Positions 8,293 through 18,976 are shown, numbered from the stretch's first letter. The stretch is DNA of 64,000 nucleotides from Fidelibacterota bacterium (GCA_947476275.1 CANJPQ010000002.1:124001-188000); one strand, 5' to 3'. The notes: generated from the sequence alone by a model not told the origin. Translations and numbers: made by a program.

Positions 8293-8839
8293 TGTCTTTC
8301 GGCCGCAGGAAGCCGGTCAGCGTGCCGGTCTTCGGCGCCAAGGACGCCCACTTCGAAATCTTGCATTCGATCGAACACAGCGCCCCGGTCGGGAACTTGT
8401 GCTTGAGTTCGCGCATCGCCTCGCCCTCGCCGGCGGCCACCTTGTCGATCAGCGTCAGGGCCGCATGATGGGACGTCGGGTTGTGCCCGACGATCAGGAC
8501 CGACCCGACGATGTCCGGCAGGCTCTGCAGGAACGCGAACAGGGTTTCCGTGTCGACCAAGTAGAGCGACTCTCGGAACGAGGTCGGCACGCCGGGCAGC
8601 ACCGCGCGGATCGGCTCCAGCGTCTGCCGCGCCCGAATGGCCGTGGAGCAGTAGATGCGGTCCACGGTGAACCCGGTCTCCTTCATGTGCGTTGCCAAAG
8701 CCGCTGCGGCCTTCTCGCCGCGCTTGGCCAGGGGGCGCACATGGTCTTCGTGGACCGAGTCACCGGCGCCGGACGCCTCGGCCTTGGCGTGCCGCAGCAG
8801 GTGAATAACTTTCACCTTTGCCCTCGTTGGCGCGCCCAT
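8282..8839 (-). CDS. SixA-like histidine phosphatase
   Basis: 185-aa cytosolic phosphatase of the histidine phosphatase superfamily, SixA branch. The catalytic RHAKA motif is at 16-20 (phospho-acceptor H17), and the second essential histidine lies in VGHNPTSH. SixA in E. coli acts on a phosphohistidine of a signalling or phosphotransfer protein; the target here is unknown. The C-terminal part carries the GxLC-type segment TGALCSIE typical of the alphaproteobacterial group. Convergent overlap with hdaA leaves no intergenic terminator. Confidence 0.86.
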   Translation of the reverse strand: MGAPTRAKVKVIHLLRHAKAEASGAGDSVHEDHVRPLAKRGEKAAAALATHMKETGFTVDRIYCSTAIRARQTLEPIRAVLPGVPTSFRESLYLVDTETLFAFLQSLPDIVGSVLIVGHNPTSHHAALTLIDKVAAGEGEAMRELKHKFPTGALCSIECKISKWASLAPKTGTLTGFLRPKDITD

Positions 8840-9007
8840 GGGGCTAAGTCCTTCTAAAATAAGGGATGTTCGACAGGATGGGCGGGATCATGATACGCTC
8901 AACGTGGCCGGGTCCATGGCAATTTCATGAATTCCTCAGCCCGTGGACTTACATCTGCCGCACCGCCCCCGCACACTATGGCCATAGCCCCTCACGGAGA
9001 GAAGTCA

Positions 9008-11194
9008 ATGAACCGGGTATCCGCGCCCGTTCAACCGGTCGCCGCCGTTGCGCCCCAGGGAACCGTCGCCATCGACGCGATCCCGGCGCGGGAACGCTTC
9101 ATCAACCGCGAACTCTCGTGGCTGGCGTTCAACACCCGCGTCCTCGAGGAAGCCGGCAACCAGCGCCATCCGCTGCTGGAGCGTGTGCGCTTCTTGTCGA
9201 TCTCGGCCTCGAACCTGGATGAGTTCTACATGGTGCGCGTCGCCGGTCTGAAGGGCCAGGTGAACGCGGGCATTTCACAGGTCTCCGCCGACGGGCTCAC
9301 GCCCCAGGAACAGCTCGATCAGATCAATGACCGCGTCCGCGGCCTCTTCAAATTGCAGGATGCCTGCTGGGTCGATCTGCAAGCCCAACTTGCCGCGGAA
9401 GGCATCTCGGTGGTGGGGCCGGACGATATCTCGACCGCCGACCGTCAGGCGCTGCAGGACCGGTTCCTCGAACACTTCTTTCCGGTGCTGACGCCGCTGG
9501 CCATCGATCCCGCGCACCCGTTCCCGTTCATCCCTAACCTCGGCCATGCGCTGGTGCTTCAACTGGTCCGCATCGCCGATGGCGAAGGCATGCGCGCGCT
9601 GGTGCCGATCCCGCCGCAGCTCGAACGCTTTGTGCGTATCAAGGGCGAGGGCGCGCGCTTCATCCTGATGGAAGACGTGCTCATGATCTTCATGCACATG
9701 CTCTTCCCCGGCTACAAAGTGCAGCAGGGCGGGCACTTCCGCGTCATCCGTGACTCGGAGATGGAAGTCGACGAAGAAGCCCAGGATCTGGTGACCAGCT
9801 TCGAATCCGCCCTCAAGCGCCGGCGCCGAGGCACCTGCATCCGTCTCGCCGTCTCCGCCAAGATGTCGCCCGATCAGGTGAAGATCATCTGCGACGAACT
9901 GGAAGTGTCGGGCGCGGATGTGTTCCAGATCGAAGGCATGATCGGCCAGACCGATCTGCGCCAGCTGATCGTCGACGACCGGCCCGATCTGCTGTTCCCG
10001 CCGTATAATGCGCGGTTCCCGGAGCGCATCCGCGATTTCGGCGGCGATTGCTTCGCTGCCATCCGCAAGAAGGACATCGTCGTCCATCACCCGTTCGAAT
10101 CCTTCGACGTGGTGGTGCAGTTCCTGCGCCAGGCCGCCCGCGACCCAAACGTGGTCTCGATCAAGCAGACGCTGTACCGCACCTCCAAAGACAGTCCGAT
10201 CGTGAAGGCGCTGGTCGAGGCCGCCGAAGCGGGCAAGTCGGTCACCGCGATGGTGGAGTTGAAAGCGCGCTTCGACGAAGAGGCCAACATCCGCTGGGCG
10301 CGCGACCTGGAACGCGCCGGCGCCAACGTGGTGTTCGGATTCGTCGACCTGAAGACCCACGCCAAGATCTCCCTGGTGACCCGCCGCGAAGGGGCTGAGA
10401 CACGCTCTTACGTGCACTTCGGCACCGGCAACTACCACACGGTTACCGCCAAGATTTACACCGATCTCTCGTTCTTCACGTCCGACCCGCTGCTGTGCCG
10501 CGATGCCGCCCTGGTGTTCAACTACATGACCGGCTACGCCAAGCCCGACATGCTGGAAAAGCTCGCCATCGCGCCGCTTGGTCTGCGCGAGAAGCTCCTG
10601 GATATGATCGCGACGGAAGCCGACCACGCCCGTGCGGGCAAGCCGGCCACCATCTGGGCGAAGATGAATGCCCTGGTCGATCCCACCATCATCGACGCGC
10701 TGTATCGCGCCTCCGCCGCCGGCGTGAAGATCGAGCTGGTGATCCGCGGCATTTGCTGCCTGCGCCCCGGCGTGCCGGGGATGTCTGAGAACATCACGGT
10801 CAAAAGCATCGTCGGTCGCTTCCTCGAACACTCCCGCATCATCGCGTTCAGCGACGGCCACGGTCTGCCGTCACCGAAAGCCAAGGTGTTCATCTCCTCC
10901 GCCGACTGGATGCCGCGCAATCTGCTTGCCCGGGTGGAATCCTTCGTGCCGGTCGAGAACCCCACGGTCCACCAGCAGATCCTCGACCAGATCATGGTCG
11001 CGAACTTCAACGACAACCTGCAAAGCTGGTATCTGCAGGCGGACGGCAGCTATGTCCGCACCGTGTCCGATGCCGCGCCGTTCTCCGCGCACGAATTTTT
11101 CATGACCAACCCGAGCCTGTCGGGCCAGGGCAGCGCGGTGGATCGCGCCAAGAAGCGCGTCGCCAAGCTGGTTCCCAGCCGCCGCCAAAGCTGA
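9008..11194 (+). CDS. ppk1: Polyphosphate kinase 1
   Basis: Membrane-associated enzyme that polymerises the ATP gamma-phosphate into polyphosphate. From ATG 9008 it has 728 aa, the expected size. The N-terminal signature [13 protein letters not shown], the PHPF-like [11 protein letters not shown], and the catalytic HFGTGNYH segment with H470 (phosphoenzyme histidine by homology) are present, followed by YTDLSFFT. The start at 9008 is preferred because GGAGAGAAG sits 4 nt upstream; an in-frame ATG-like start at 8927 would add 27 unconserved residues. ppx follows 58 nt downstream, giving a synthesis/degradation pair. No pho-box was identified. Confidence 0.96.
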   Translation: MNRVSAPVQPVAAVAPQGTVAIDAIPARERFINRELSWLAFNTRVLEEAGNQRHPLLERVRFLSISASNLDEFYMVRVAGLKGQVNAGISQVSADGLTPQEQLDQINDRVRGLFKLQDACWVDLQAQLAAEGISVVGPDDISTADRQALQDRFLEHFFPVLTPLAIDPAHPFPFIPNLGHALVLQLVRIADGEGMRALVPIPPQLERFVRIKGEGARFILMEDVLMIFMHMLFPGYKVQQGGHFRVIRDSEMEVDEEAQDLVTSFESALKRRRRGTCIRLAVSAKMSPDQVKIICDELEVSGADVFQIEGMIGQTDLRQLIVDDRPDLLFPPYNARFPERIRDFGGDCFAAIRKKDIVVHHPFESFDVVVQFLRQAARDPNVVSIKQTLYRTSKDSPIVKALVEAAEAGKSVTAMVELKARFDEEANIRWARDLERAGANVVFGFVDLKTHAKISLVTRREGAETRSYVHFGTGNYHTVTAKIYTDLSFFTSDPLLCRDAALVFNYMTGYAKPDMLEKLAIAPLGLREKLLDMIATEADHARAGKPATIWAKMNALVDPTIIDALYRASAAGVKIELVIRGICCLRPGVPGMSENITVKSIVGRFLEHSRIIAFSDGHGLPSPKAKVFISSADWMPRNLLARVESFVPVENPTVHQQILDQIMVANFNDNLQSWYLQADGSYVRTVSDAAPFSAHEFFMTNPSLSGQGSAVDRAKKRVAKLVPSRRQS

Positions 11195-11252
11195 TATCTA
11201 ACGGCCGGTTTCGGGGCGGATTCGCGCCCCGTCGGGGACCGGTTTCGGGCGC

Positions 11253-12764
11253 ATGGCTTCCAAGGCAAACGACGTCGCACGCGCCCCGGACGCCGCTCGC
11301 CGCCGCCCGGTCGCGGTCATCGACATCGGCTCCAACTCGGTCCGCTTGGTCGTCTACACCGGCGAAATCCGCACGCCGATCCCGCTCCACAACGAAAAAG
11401 CCATCTGCGCCCTGGGCAAAGGCCTGGAGAAATCCGGCGCGTTGAACTCCCAGGGTGTGAAACTCGCCTTCGATACCGTGGCGCGCTTTGTCGATATCGC
11501 ACGCTCGCTCGGCGTCGAACGCATCGATGCGCTCGCCACCGCGGCGGTGCGCGATGCCCGCGACGGCGAGGCATTCGCAAAGGCGCTTGAGAAGCGCTGC
11601 GACATCAAGGTGCAGATCCTCACCGGCAAGCAGGAAGCCCGGCGCTCCGCGCTCGGTGTGCTGTGCGGCATCCCGGACGCCCGCGGCGTGGTGGCGGACC
11701 TAGGCGGCGGGTCGTTGGAGCTTGTCCACGTCGGCGGGGGCGAGATGAGCGAGCACACCACCCTGCCGCTCGGCCTGCTGCGCCTGAACGAAGCCTCCGA
11801 CGGCGATCGCGTCCGCGCCTTGCAGATCATCAACAAGGCCCTCGCCGAGCACAAATGGGTCGCCAAGAACAAGGACGAGACGGTTTACGCCGTCGGTGGC
11901 GCATGGCGTGCCCTGGCGCGGGTGTGCATCGCCCAGATGAACTACCCGCTGCACGTCCTCGACAATTTCGCCCTCGAGCGCAGCCAGGCCATCGCCCTGT
12001 TCGACGTCATCAGCCGCCTCGGCGCGAAAAGCCTGGAGCAGATCACCGGCGTGTCCCGCAGCCGCACTTCGACCCTGCCGCTTGCCGCGGCCGTGCTCGA
12101 AAGATTGTTGGAGATCACCCGGCCGAAGACCCTCGTGTTCTCGATCTACGGCATGCGCGAAGGGCAGTTCTTCAAGTCCCTGCCGGACGCCGTGCGCAAG
12201 CAGGACCCGCTTGTCAGCCTGGCGGAGGAGATTGCGCGCACCGCGGGCCGTCCTACCGCCTCGGGCTACGAGACGTTCGCCTGGATGTCGACCCTGTTCA
12301 AGGACGAGAGCGCCTCCCAGAAGCGCTTGCGCCTGGCTGCGTGCTTGTTGCGCGACGTGTGGTGGAGCGAACATCCCGATTATCGCGGCGAACAGGCATT
12401 TCTGCGCGTGCTCCGCTTGCCGTTCCTAGGTTTGGGCCATGAAGATCGTGCGGGCCTGGCGCTCGCTTTATTTTATCGCTACGGCAACAGCCCCGACGAG
12501 CCCGCGGTTAAGCAGGCGCAAGCCTTGCTGGAGAACGCACGCTTGCATCGTGTGCGCACGATCGGGCTGGCGCTGCGGCTCGCCTATGCGCTCTCGGCCG
12601 GCGCCCCCGGCGTGCTCGAACGAACGACGCTGGAGATCGACGCAGGCCGGCTCGTGCTGAGCGTGCCGGACAACGATTCGCTTTTCCGCGGCGGCTCCTT
12701 CCAGCGCCGTCTCGAACGCCTCGCCGAACACATCGGCCTCGACGCAGAGGTTGAGCGTATCTAG
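11253..12764 (+). CDS. ppx: Exopolyphosphatase / pppGpp phosphohydrolase (Ppx/GppA)
   Basis: 503-aa ASKHA-fold phosphatase. The N-terminal phosphate-binding loop VIDIGSNSVRLVVY and the second one VADLGGGSLELV are intact; the C-terminal half (about 310-503) is the HD-like helical domain. Members hydrolyse terminal phosphates of polyphosphate and, in the GppA branch, pppGpp; the two cannot be told apart by eye, but placement directly after ppk1 favours a polyphosphate role. Start ATG 11253 lies 58 nt after the ppk stop. Confidence 0.93.
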   Translation: MASKANDVARAPDAARRRPVAVIDIGSNSVRLVVYTGEIRTPIPLHNEKAICALGKGLEKSGALNSQGVKLAFDTVARFVDIARSLGVERIDALATAAVRDARDGEAFAKALEKRCDIKVQILTGKQEARRSALGVLCGIPDARGVVADLGGGSLELVHVGGGEMSEHTTLPLGLLRLNEASDGDRVRALQIINKALAEHKWVAKNKDETVYAVGGAWRALARVCIAQMNYPLHVLDNFALERSQAIALFDVISRLGAKSLEQITGVSRSRTSTLPLAAAVLERLLEITRPKTLVFSIYGMREGQFFKSLPDAVRKQDPLVSLAEEIARTAGRPTASGYETFAWMSTLFKDESASQKRLRLAACLLRDVWWSEHPDYRGEQAFLRVLRLPFLGLGHEDRAGLALALFYRYGNSPDEPAVKQAQALLENARLHRVRTIGLALRLAYALSAGAPGVLERTTLEIDAGRLVLSVPDNDSLFRGGSFQRRLERLAEHIGLDAEVERI

Positions 12765-12794
12765 GCTGGGTGACCCACCGGATCGCCGCGACTC

Positions 12795-14039
12795 ATGAAG
12801 CACGCGTACCTGACCTGCGAGTTGAAGGGTCGTGATCTCGACTCTCGCATTCTCATCGCCGCGCATCTTCTGAAGCGCGGCGTGAATGTGGTGATCGGCC
12901 AGCAATGGTCGATGTTCGACAACGCGGCGACCTGCCCGCCCGGGGTCTTCCTGTTCAAGTCGGCCAATCATTGGCAAGCCGACTGGCTCACCCGCTGCCG
13001 CGATGCCGGCCATCGCACGGCCGTTTCCGATGAAGAAGCCCTGGCGGTCGTCAGTCCCTTCCTGATCAGGCAGGCGACGTCTGTCGACGCCGTGCGCAAT
13101 ACAGATCTCTACATGTTCCAGGACGAAAACCACGCCGCCGTCCTGCGCGAGATGTGCCCCGAGGTGAAGGGCGAGGTGCTCGGCAACGCCCGCATCGACC
13201 TGCTGCACACGCTGCCGCAGCTATATGCGCTTGAGGCGGCGGCCTGCAAAGCTGCCGGCCCCTATGTGCTGGTGAACACCAGCTTCGGCCTTACCAACAG
13301 TGCTTGGGGCAGCCGTGAGCGCGCCCTCCAGGCCGCGGTCACGGCGAAGCATTTCGATCCCGAGACCGCCGAAGGCCGCGCCTTTATGGAGGATTGGCTC
13401 ACTACCGAGGACGCGAATTTTGCGGCGGTGCAAGATCTCCTGCGCTGGTTGTCCGACCACGCACGCACCCATCGCATCGTCGTCCGTCCGCATCCCGCCG
13501 AGAACGTCGATGTCTGGCGCAATTTCAAGCGGACGGAACTTGTGATCGGCTCGACGCCGATTCCGTGGATGATGGGCGCCGATCTTGTCATTCACACCAA
13601 CAGCACGACCGGCCTTGAATCGATCATTCTGGGAACGCCGACGCTTAATCTGTGTCCCAGGCCGGACTCTGCGTTCTCGAACATGTACGTCACGCGCCGG
13701 GTCAATCGCACGATCGGGTCCGTGCCCGACGCGATCACGGCGATCGACGCGCTTCTGACCCGCAAGGCCGGCCCCTTACAGGCTTTCAAGCCCAAGATGG
13801 ACTATCGCCGGGGTGCGGCTGAACGCATCGCGGATCGGATCGCCGCTCTCGCGCCGTCCAGCAGGCCGATCGACAACTGGCAAGTCCTGCTGCGCGCCGA
13901 AACCCAGCGCCGCAAGTTCACCGTGACGATGGAGGAGTTTCAGCGCCGCGCAGCCCTCATCTTCGCCGAGATCGGCGTCGCGCGGGCCGGAATCTCTTCG
14001 CTGGGGGATTCGCTGTTCAAGGTCGATGCTGCCGCCTAG
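12795..14039 (+). CDS. Surface carbohydrate biosynthesis protein (GT-B-like)
   Basis: 414 aa. Layout resembles the surface carbohydrate biosynthesis family (TIGR04396-like) seen in spirilla: an N-terminal Rossmann half with LTCELKGRDLDSRILIA, and a C-terminal half carrying VVRPHPAEN and VIHTNSTTGLESIILGTPTLNL, the nucleotide-sugar-type loop shared with CDP-glycerol and capsule transferases. No signal peptide; a cytosolic enzyme of surface glycan assembly is inferred. It begins 30 nt after ppx but no other glycan genes flank it, so its pathway is unknown. The family call is from motif memory and should be treated as moderate. Confidence 0.68.
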   Translation: MKHAYLTCELKGRDLDSRILIAAHLLKRGVNVVIGQQWSMFDNAATCPPGVFLFKSANHWQADWLTRCRDAGHRTAVSDEEALAVVSPFLIRQATSVDAVRNTDLYMFQDENHAAVLREMCPEVKGEVLGNARIDLLHTLPQLYALEAAACKAAGPYVLVNTSFGLTNSAWGSRERALQAAVTAKHFDPETAEGRAFMEDWLTTEDANFAAVQDLLRWLSDHARTHRIVVRPHPAENVDVWRNFKRTELVIGSTPIPWMMGADLVIHTNSTTGLESIILGTPTLNLCPRPDSAFSNMYVTRRVNRTIGSVPDAITAIDALLTRKAGPLQAFKPKMDYRRGAAERIADRIAALAPSSRPIDNWQVLLRAETQRRKFTVTMEEFQRRAALIFAEIGVARAGISSLGDSLFKVDAAA

Positions 14040-14141
14040 CGAAGGGCGCCGTCGCCCATTTGGGGGACGCCTGCCGCATTGATCGGCAGCGCCTGACCTG
14101 AAATAGTCGCCGCCGGGAATTGGGGGATTTCAGGAGCTGTC

Positions 14142-14738
14142 ATGAATCCGAAAACCACCGCCGTCGTCCTCATCGAATATCAGAACGACTTCACCTCGCC
14201 GGGCGGCACGCTGCACGAAGCGGTGAAGCCGGTCATGGACAGCACCAAGATGCTGCCCAACACCCTCGACCTCGTGAAGCGCGCCCGCGAGAAGGGCATC
14301 GCGATCATTTACGCGCCGATCACCTTCACGCCCGACTATCACGAGCTCGGCGCCAATCCTTACGGCATCCTGGCCAACGTCGTCGCCAGAAAGTCCTTCC
14401 GCAAGGGCACCTGGGGCGCGGCCATGGTCGATAGTTTGACGCCGCAGGACAGCGACATCGTGATCGAGGGCAAGCGCGGTCTGTGCGCCTTCGCCAGCAC
14501 CAATCTCGATTTCATTCTGCGCAGCCGCGGCTTCTCGACCATCGCGCTCGGCGGCTTCCTCACCAACTGCTGCGTCGAATCGACCATGCGCACGGGGTAC
14601 GAAAAGGGCTACGACGTCATCACCCTCACCGACTGCACCGCCACCGTCAGCGCGGAAGAGCAGAAGCTTGCGGTGGAAAAGAACTACCCGATGTTCTCAA
14701 AGCCGATGACGCACGACGCGTTTTTGGCGGGTCTATAA
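14142..14738 (+). CDS. Isochorismatase-family cysteine hydrolase
   Basis: 198-aa cytosolic hydrolase with the isochorismatase alpha/beta fold. Catalytic triad is visible: D16 (YQNDF), K111 (IEGKRG) and the nucleophile C144 in LTNCCVESTMR. The FxSTNLDFILRSRG-type segment before the cysteine and TLTDCTAT after it are typical. The family includes nicotinamidases, N-carbamoylsarcosine amidases and related enzymes; substrate here cannot be assigned. A purine-rich site (TCAGGAG) precedes the ATG. It is preceded by about 100 nt of non-coding DNA holding one weak hairpin (CTGCCG/CGGCAG). Confidence 0.85.
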   Translation: MNPKTTAVVLIEYQNDFTSPGGTLHEAVKPVMDSTKMLPNTLDLVKRAREKGIAIIYAPITFTPDYHELGANPYGILANVVARKSFRKGTWGAAMVDSLTPQDSDIVIEGKRGLCAFASTNLDFILRSRGFSTIALGGFLTNCCVESTMRTGYEKGYDVITLTDCTATVSAEEQKLAVEKNYPMFSKPMTHDAFLAGL

Positions 14739-14768
14739 AACCGCGGCATCGCCCCACACACGATCGTT

Positions 14769-14788
14769 ACCCCGGCCTTCGCCGGGGT
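14769..14788. repeat. REP-like palindrome, copy 1
   Basis: Palindrome with 8-bp arms (ACCCCGGC / GCCGGGGT) around a 4-nt loop, in the short gap between the isochorismatase-like gene and the epimerase gene. The same core with its GTCA flank recurs at 18977-18996 (opposite orientation) and, as a variant, at 39223-39242. This matches a dispersed intergenic palindrome common in alphaproteobacterial genomes. Confidence 0.8.
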
Positions 14789-14822
14789 GACAATGGGTTG
14801 TCATGAATGAGAAGGGAAGTTC

Positions 14823-15821
14823 ATGAAAATTCTTGTCACAGGCAGTGCCGGTCACCTGGGCGAGGGTCTCGTCCGCACACTGCGTCGGCGCCATCAAGTG
14901 ATCGGCCTCGACATCTTGTCTTCGGGCTTCACGGCGGAGGTGGGGTCTATCACGGACCGTAGCGTCGTTCACCGCGCCATGCGAGGCGTAGACGCGGTTA
15001 TCCACACCGCCACCCTCCATAAGCCGCACGTCGTTACCCATAGCCGGCAGGCGTTTGTGGACGTCAACGTTACCGGTACACTCAATTTGCTTGAGGAAGC
15101 GGTCGCGGCCAGTGTGAAAGCATTTGTATTCATCAGCACTACAAGCGCTTTCGGCCGTGCTCTAGCACCCGATGCTGGTGAACCGGCGGCGTGGGTTACA
15201 GAGGACGTGACGCCGATGCCGAAGAATATCTACTGCGTTACCAAGCTGTCCGCTGAAAGCTTGTGCGAACTGTTCCATTGGCAGTCCGGGCTTCCGTCAA
15301 TTGTGCTGCGGACCTCGCGCTTCTTTCCCGAGGACGATGACGACGCGGGGAAACGCGCCGCGCACGTTGGCGAAAACCTCACAGCCAACGAGTTTCTGTT
15401 CCGTCGCGTGGATGTGGAGGACGCGGTAAGTGCATGCGCCTGCGCCATCGAACGGGCACGGCGAATCGGTTTCGGACGCTATATTGTAAGTGCGACGACG
15501 CCCTTCACGCGGGCAGACTTGGCGGGATTGCGCGCCGACGCGCCGGCGGTGCTGGCGCAGATCGCGCCCGACTACGCGGAGGAATATACCCGCCGCGGGT
15601 GGACGATGTTCCCATCCATCGACCGCGTCTACGTCAACGACCGCGCCCGCGCGGATCTTGGTTGGACGCCGAAGTACGATTTCTTTCGTGTGCTGGAGGA
15701 TTTGCGCGCCGACCGTCCGGTCGGCAGCGAACTGGCGCGTGCCATAGGCGCTAAGGGCTACCATGCGACGAAGTATGACGACGGCCTATACCCGGTCGAC
15801 CTGCCGGGAGAGTGTGCCTAG
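14823..15821 (+). CDS. NAD(P)-dependent epimerase/dehydratase (extended SDR)
   Basis: 332-aa extended short-chain dehydrogenase/reductase. The N-terminal nucleotide loop GSAGHLG carries G7, G10 and G13, D34-type acid follows in IGLDIL, and the active-site pair Y137/K141 lies in YCVTK. Such enzymes epimerise or dehydrate nucleotide sugars; the substrate is not inferable. Its base composition is a little less GC-rich than neighbours (for example GTTACC, GTATTC codon choices), a mild hint of different origin. A purine-rich GAAGGGAAG precedes the ATG. It is convergent with rnd, sharing a CTAG so that both genes end in TAG. Confidence 0.87.
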   Translation: MKILVTGSAGHLGEGLVRTLRRRHQVIGLDILSSGFTAEVGSITDRSVVHRAMRGVDAVIHTATLHKPHVVTHSRQAFVDVNVTGTLNLLEEAVAASVKAFVFISTTSAFGRALAPDAGEPAAWVTEDVTPMPKNIYCVTKLSAESLCELFHWQSGLPSIVLRTSRFFPEDDDDAGKRAAHVGENLTANEFLFRRVDVEDAVSACACAIERARRIGFGRYIVSATTPFTRADLAGLRADAPAVLAQIAPDYAEEYTRRGWTMFPSIDRVYVNDRARADLGWTPKYDFFRVLEDLRADRPVGSELARAIGAKGYHATKYDDGLYPVDLPGECA

Positions 15822-16972
15822 CGCTCGAACACTTCCACTTTCTGCCCATCTGCCGTCAGGCCGATGGCCAGCTTCCCGTGTTTCAGCTTCAGCGCGTCGT
15901 TGCCGAACAGGTCGCGCCGCCAGCCGTGCAGCGCGGGGATGTTCGCGGTGTCGGACTGCGCGAGGTCTTCGATGTCCTCGCTCGTGGCGATCAGCCGCTG
16001 GGCGACGTTGTGGCCTTCGCTCTTCGTCTTCAGGAGCAGCTTGAGCAGTTCCACCAGCGCCCGCGGCGCCTGGTTGTCATAGTCGTCATTGCGTTCGAGC
16101 TTCGGGCACTCGCTTTCCGGAACCTTCATACCGGCGGCGACGGCTGCCAGCACACCATCCACGTACTTGCCGCTGGCCAAGGGCTTGGCGAGCCGCGAGC
16201 GCTTGATGTCTTCCACCGTCGCCGGGTGGCTGGCGGCAAGTTCCAGGATCGCGTCGTCCTTCGCCACGCGCTGGCGCGGCATGTCCAGCGCCTGCGCGGT
16301 GGTCTCGCGCCACGCCGCCAGGGCCTGCAGCACCGCCAGCATGCGCGGGCTGCGGGTGCGCGCCTTGATGCGCTTCCAGGAGTCCTTGGGATCGTTCTTG
16401 TAGGTCTTGGCGTCCGTCAGGGTGGCGAGTTCTTCCTCCAGCCACGCCGAGCGGCCGCTTTTCTCCAGCATCTTGCGCAGCGCGCCATAGGCCTTGCGCA
16501 GATGGGTGACGTCCTCCAACGCGTATTTGAGCTGCCGTTCCGTCAGGGGGCGCAGGGACCAGTCCGTGAAGCGCTGGGACTTGTCGAGCCGCGCGCCCGC
16601 AAGCTTCGCCACCAGGGTCTCGTAGCCCACCTGGTCGCCGAACCCGCAGACCATGGCCGCCACCTGGGTGTCGAACACCGGATGCGGAACCTTGCCCATG
16701 GCGGTGCAGAAGATTTCCAGGTCCTGCCGCCCGGCATGGAAGACCTTCAAGGTCTTCGGATCGTCCAGGAGGGCGTACAGCGGGCTTAAGTCCATGCCCG
16801 GCGCCAGCGGGTCGATGCAATAGGCCTCATCCGGCCCCGCCACCTGCACCAGGCAAAGCTTGGCCCAGTAGGTGGTTTCCCGCATGAACTCGGTATCGAC
16901 GGTGATGAATTCGGCGCCGCGCAGACGGTCGCAGAAGGCCGCCAGGGCCGCCGTGTCGGTGATCAGGCTCAT
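15818..16972 (-). CDS. rnd: Ribonuclease D
   Basis: 3'-5' exoribonuclease acting on tRNA precursors and other structured RNAs. From ATG 16972 it has 384 aa. The DEDDy exonuclease motifs are seen: FITVDTEFMRE (motif I), KVFHAGRQDLEIF (motif II) and LKYALEDVTHL (motif III, with Y and D), followed by an HRDC domain (about 210-285) and a C-terminal extension. The start at 16972 gives the conserved MSLITDTAAL N terminus; an in-frame extension to 17032 adds unconserved residues. It is divergent from aspS, a frequent alphaproteobacterial arrangement. Confidence 0.94.
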   Translation of the reverse strand: MSLITDTAALAAFCDRLRGAEFITVDTEFMRETTYWAKLCLVQVAGPDEAYCIDPLAPGMDLSPLYALLDDPKTLKVFHAGRQDLEIFCTAMGKVPHPVFDTQVAAMVCGFGDQVGYETLVAKLAGARLDKSQRFTDWSLRPLTERQLKYALEDVTHLRKAYGALRKMLEKSGRSAWLEEELATLTDAKTYKNDPKDSWKRIKARTRSPRMLAVLQALAAWRETTAQALDMPRQRVAKDDAILELAASHPATVEDIKRSRLAKPLASGKYVDGVLAAVAAGMKVPESECPKLERNDDYDNQAPRALVELLKLLLKTKSEGHNVAQRLIATSEDIEDLAQSDTANIPALHGWRRDLFGNDALKLKHGKLAIGLTADGQKVEVFER

Positions 16973-17053
16973 GGCGCAGTCATAGCGGCTGGGGCAGGGG
17001 GCCGCAATCCCAGGCAAACTGCGGTGCCTCACGAGCTTTCGCGGGCCGAAAGC

Positions 17054-17082
17054 TTGACAAAAAGGGCGGTTCAGTGTGGTTT
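17054..17082 (+). promoter_or_regulatory. Possible aspS promoter
   Basis: A perfect TTGACA hexamer (17054-17059) lies 55 nt upstream of the aspS ATG. At 17-bp spacing the -10 position reads TGGTTT, a poor match, so only the -35 is convincing. Confidence 0.35.
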
Positions 17083-17114
17083 CACCGCCGCTTCAAGCCC
17101 CAGGATTTGACCTC

Positions 17115-18932
17115 ATGCATGCCTACCGGACACACACCTGCGGCGCGCTCCGCAAGGAGCACGCTGGCCAAGAGGTCCGCATCGCCGGCTGGGTCCACCG
17201 CAAGCGCGACCACGGCAACCTGCTGTTCGTGGACTTGCGCGACATGCATGGCCTCACCCAGTGCGTGGTGGATATCTCCGCCCCCGTGTTCAAGATCCTG
17301 GAAGCCGCGCGCCCCGAAAGCGTTGTGTCGATCACCGGCAAGGTCGTGCCGCGCAGTGCCGAGACCATCAACGACAAGTTGGCGACCGGTCAGATCGAAC
17401 TCGCCGTGACCGCGGTCGAAATTCTCTCCGAAGCCGCCGTGCTGCCGATCCAGGTCGCGGGCGATCAGGAGTACTCCGAGGAGCAGCGCCTGACGTATCG
17501 CTTCCTCGACCTGCGCCGCGAGAAGATGCGCGACAACATCCTGCTGCGCTCCAAGGTGATTGCCTCCGTGCGCCGCCGCATGTGGGATGCGGGCTTCGTC
17601 GAGTTCCAGACGCCGATCCTCACCGCGTCCTCGCCCGAAGGCGCGCGCGACTTCCTGGTGCCGTCGCGCATCCATCCGGGCAAGTTCTACGCCCTGCCGC
17701 AGGCGCCGCAGCAGTTCAAACAGCTGATCATGACCTCGGGCTTCGATCGCTATTTCCAGATCGCGCCGTGCTTCCGCGACGAGGACAGCCGCGCGGACCG
17801 TTCGCCGGGCGAGTTCTACCAGCTCGATTTCGAGATGGCCTTCGTCACCCAGGACGACGTGTTCGCCACCATCGAGCCCGTGCTTGCCGGCCTGTTCGAG
17901 GAATTCAGCCGCGGCCGCGCCGTCACCAAACCGCCGTTCGTGCGCATCCCGTTCGCGGAATCGATGATGAAATACGGCAACGACAAGCCGGACCTGCGCA
18001 ACCCGCTCATCATCACCGATGTGACGGAAGCATTCCGCGGCTCCAGCTTCGGCCTGTTCGCCAAGAACATCGAAAAGGGCGCCGTCGTGCGCGCGATCCC
18101 CGCGCCGGGTTCGGCAAATCAGCCGCGCAGCTGGTTCGACAAGCTCAATGAATGGGCGCGCGAGAACGGCGCCGGCGGCCTGGGCTACATCCAATTCAAG
18201 GAAGACGGCCCGGCCGGTCCGATCGCGAAGAACCTCGATGCCGAGCGTGTCGCGGCCATCAAGGCCGCCGCCGGCTTGAAGGACGGCGACAGCGTTTTCT
18301 TTGCTTGCGACAAGGAACTTCCGGCCTCGAAATTCGCCGGCCTCGTGCGCACCCGCGTATGCGACGAGCTTGGCCTGCTCGAGAAGGACGTGTTCAAGTT
18401 CTGCTGGATCGTCGATTTCCCGATGTTCGAGCGCAACGACGACACCGGCCAGATCGAGTTCAGCCACAACCCGTTCTCGATGCCCCAGGGCGGCATGGAA
18501 GCGCTGCTCACGAAAGACCCGCTGACGATCAACGCCTTCCAGTACGACATCGTCTGCAACGGCGTGGAATTGTCCTCGGGCGCCATCCGGAACCATCGTC
18601 CGGACATCATGTACAAGGCCTTCGAGATCGCCGGTTACACTAACGCCGACGTCGAAGCCCGCTTCGGCGGCATGCTGAATGCCTTCAAGTACGGCGCGCC
18701 GCCGCACGGCGGTTCGGCGCCGGGCATCGACCGCATCGTCATGCTGCTGGCGGAAGAGCCGAACATCCGCGAAGTCATCATCTTCCCGATGAACGGCAAA
18801 GCCGAAGACCTTCTCATGCAGGCCCCGAACGTGGTTAGCGCCAAACAACTGCGCGAACTGCACATCAAACTCGACCTGCCGAAGCCGAAGGAACCCGCGA
18901 AAGACGGCGAGGCGAAGCCGGCGATGCCCTAG
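17115..18932 (+). CDS. aspS: Aspartyl-tRNA synthetase
   Basis: Class II synthetase charging tRNA with aspartate. 605 aa from ATG 17115, a normal bacterial length. Domains in order: N-terminal OB-fold anticodon-binding domain ([23 protein letters not shown]), hinge, catalytic core with motif 2 ([16 protein letters not shown]), the GAD insertion domain (about 300-420) and motif 3 ([14 protein letters not shown]). Start chosen because [13 protein letters not shown] is conserved; an in-frame upstream start at 17076 overlaps the promoter area. Bacteria with GatCAB often use a non-discriminating AspRS; this cannot be judged here. It converges on the GGDEF gene across a repeat-bearing gap. Confidence 0.97.
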   Translation: MHAYRTHTCGALRKEHAGQEVRIAGWVHRKRDHGNLLFVDLRDMHGLTQCVVDISAPVFKILEAARPESVVSITGKVVPRSAETINDKLATGQIELAVTAVEILSEAAVLPIQVAGDQEYSEEQRLTYRFLDLRREKMRDNILLRSKVIASVRRRMWDAGFVEFQTPILTASSPEGARDFLVPSRIHPGKFYALPQAPQQFKQLIMTSGFDRYFQIAPCFRDEDSRADRSPGEFYQLDFEMAFVTQDDVFATIEPVLAGLFEEFSRGRAVTKPPFVRIPFAESMMKYGNDKPDLRNPLIITDVTEAFRGSSFGLFAKNIEKGAVVRAIPAPGSANQPRSWFDKLNEWARENGAGGLGYIQFKEDGPAGPIAKNLDAERVAAIKAAAGLKDGDSVFFACDKELPASKFAGLVRTRVCDELGLLEKDVFKFCWIVDFPMFERNDDTGQIEFSHNPFSMPQGGMEALLTKDPLTINAFQYDIVCNGVELSSGAIRNHRPDIMYKAFEIAGYTNADVEARFGGMLNAFKYGAPPHGGSAPGIDRIVMLLAEEPNIREVIIFPMNGKAEDLLMQAPNVVSAKQLRELHIKLDLPKPKEPAKDGEAKPAMP

Positions 18933-18976
18933 GTCCGCACGCGTAGGGCACGACGTCGCACCACCCACAGGCTGTC

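Noticed and set aside
9275-10861. Long minus-strand frame opposite ppk1
   Set aside because: Shadow of ppk1 with Asp/His-rich composition produced by the reverse complement.
14040-14141. Hairpin CTGCCG/CGGCAG after the surface-carbohydrate gene as a terminator
   Set aside because: Stem is short and no T tract follows; not called.
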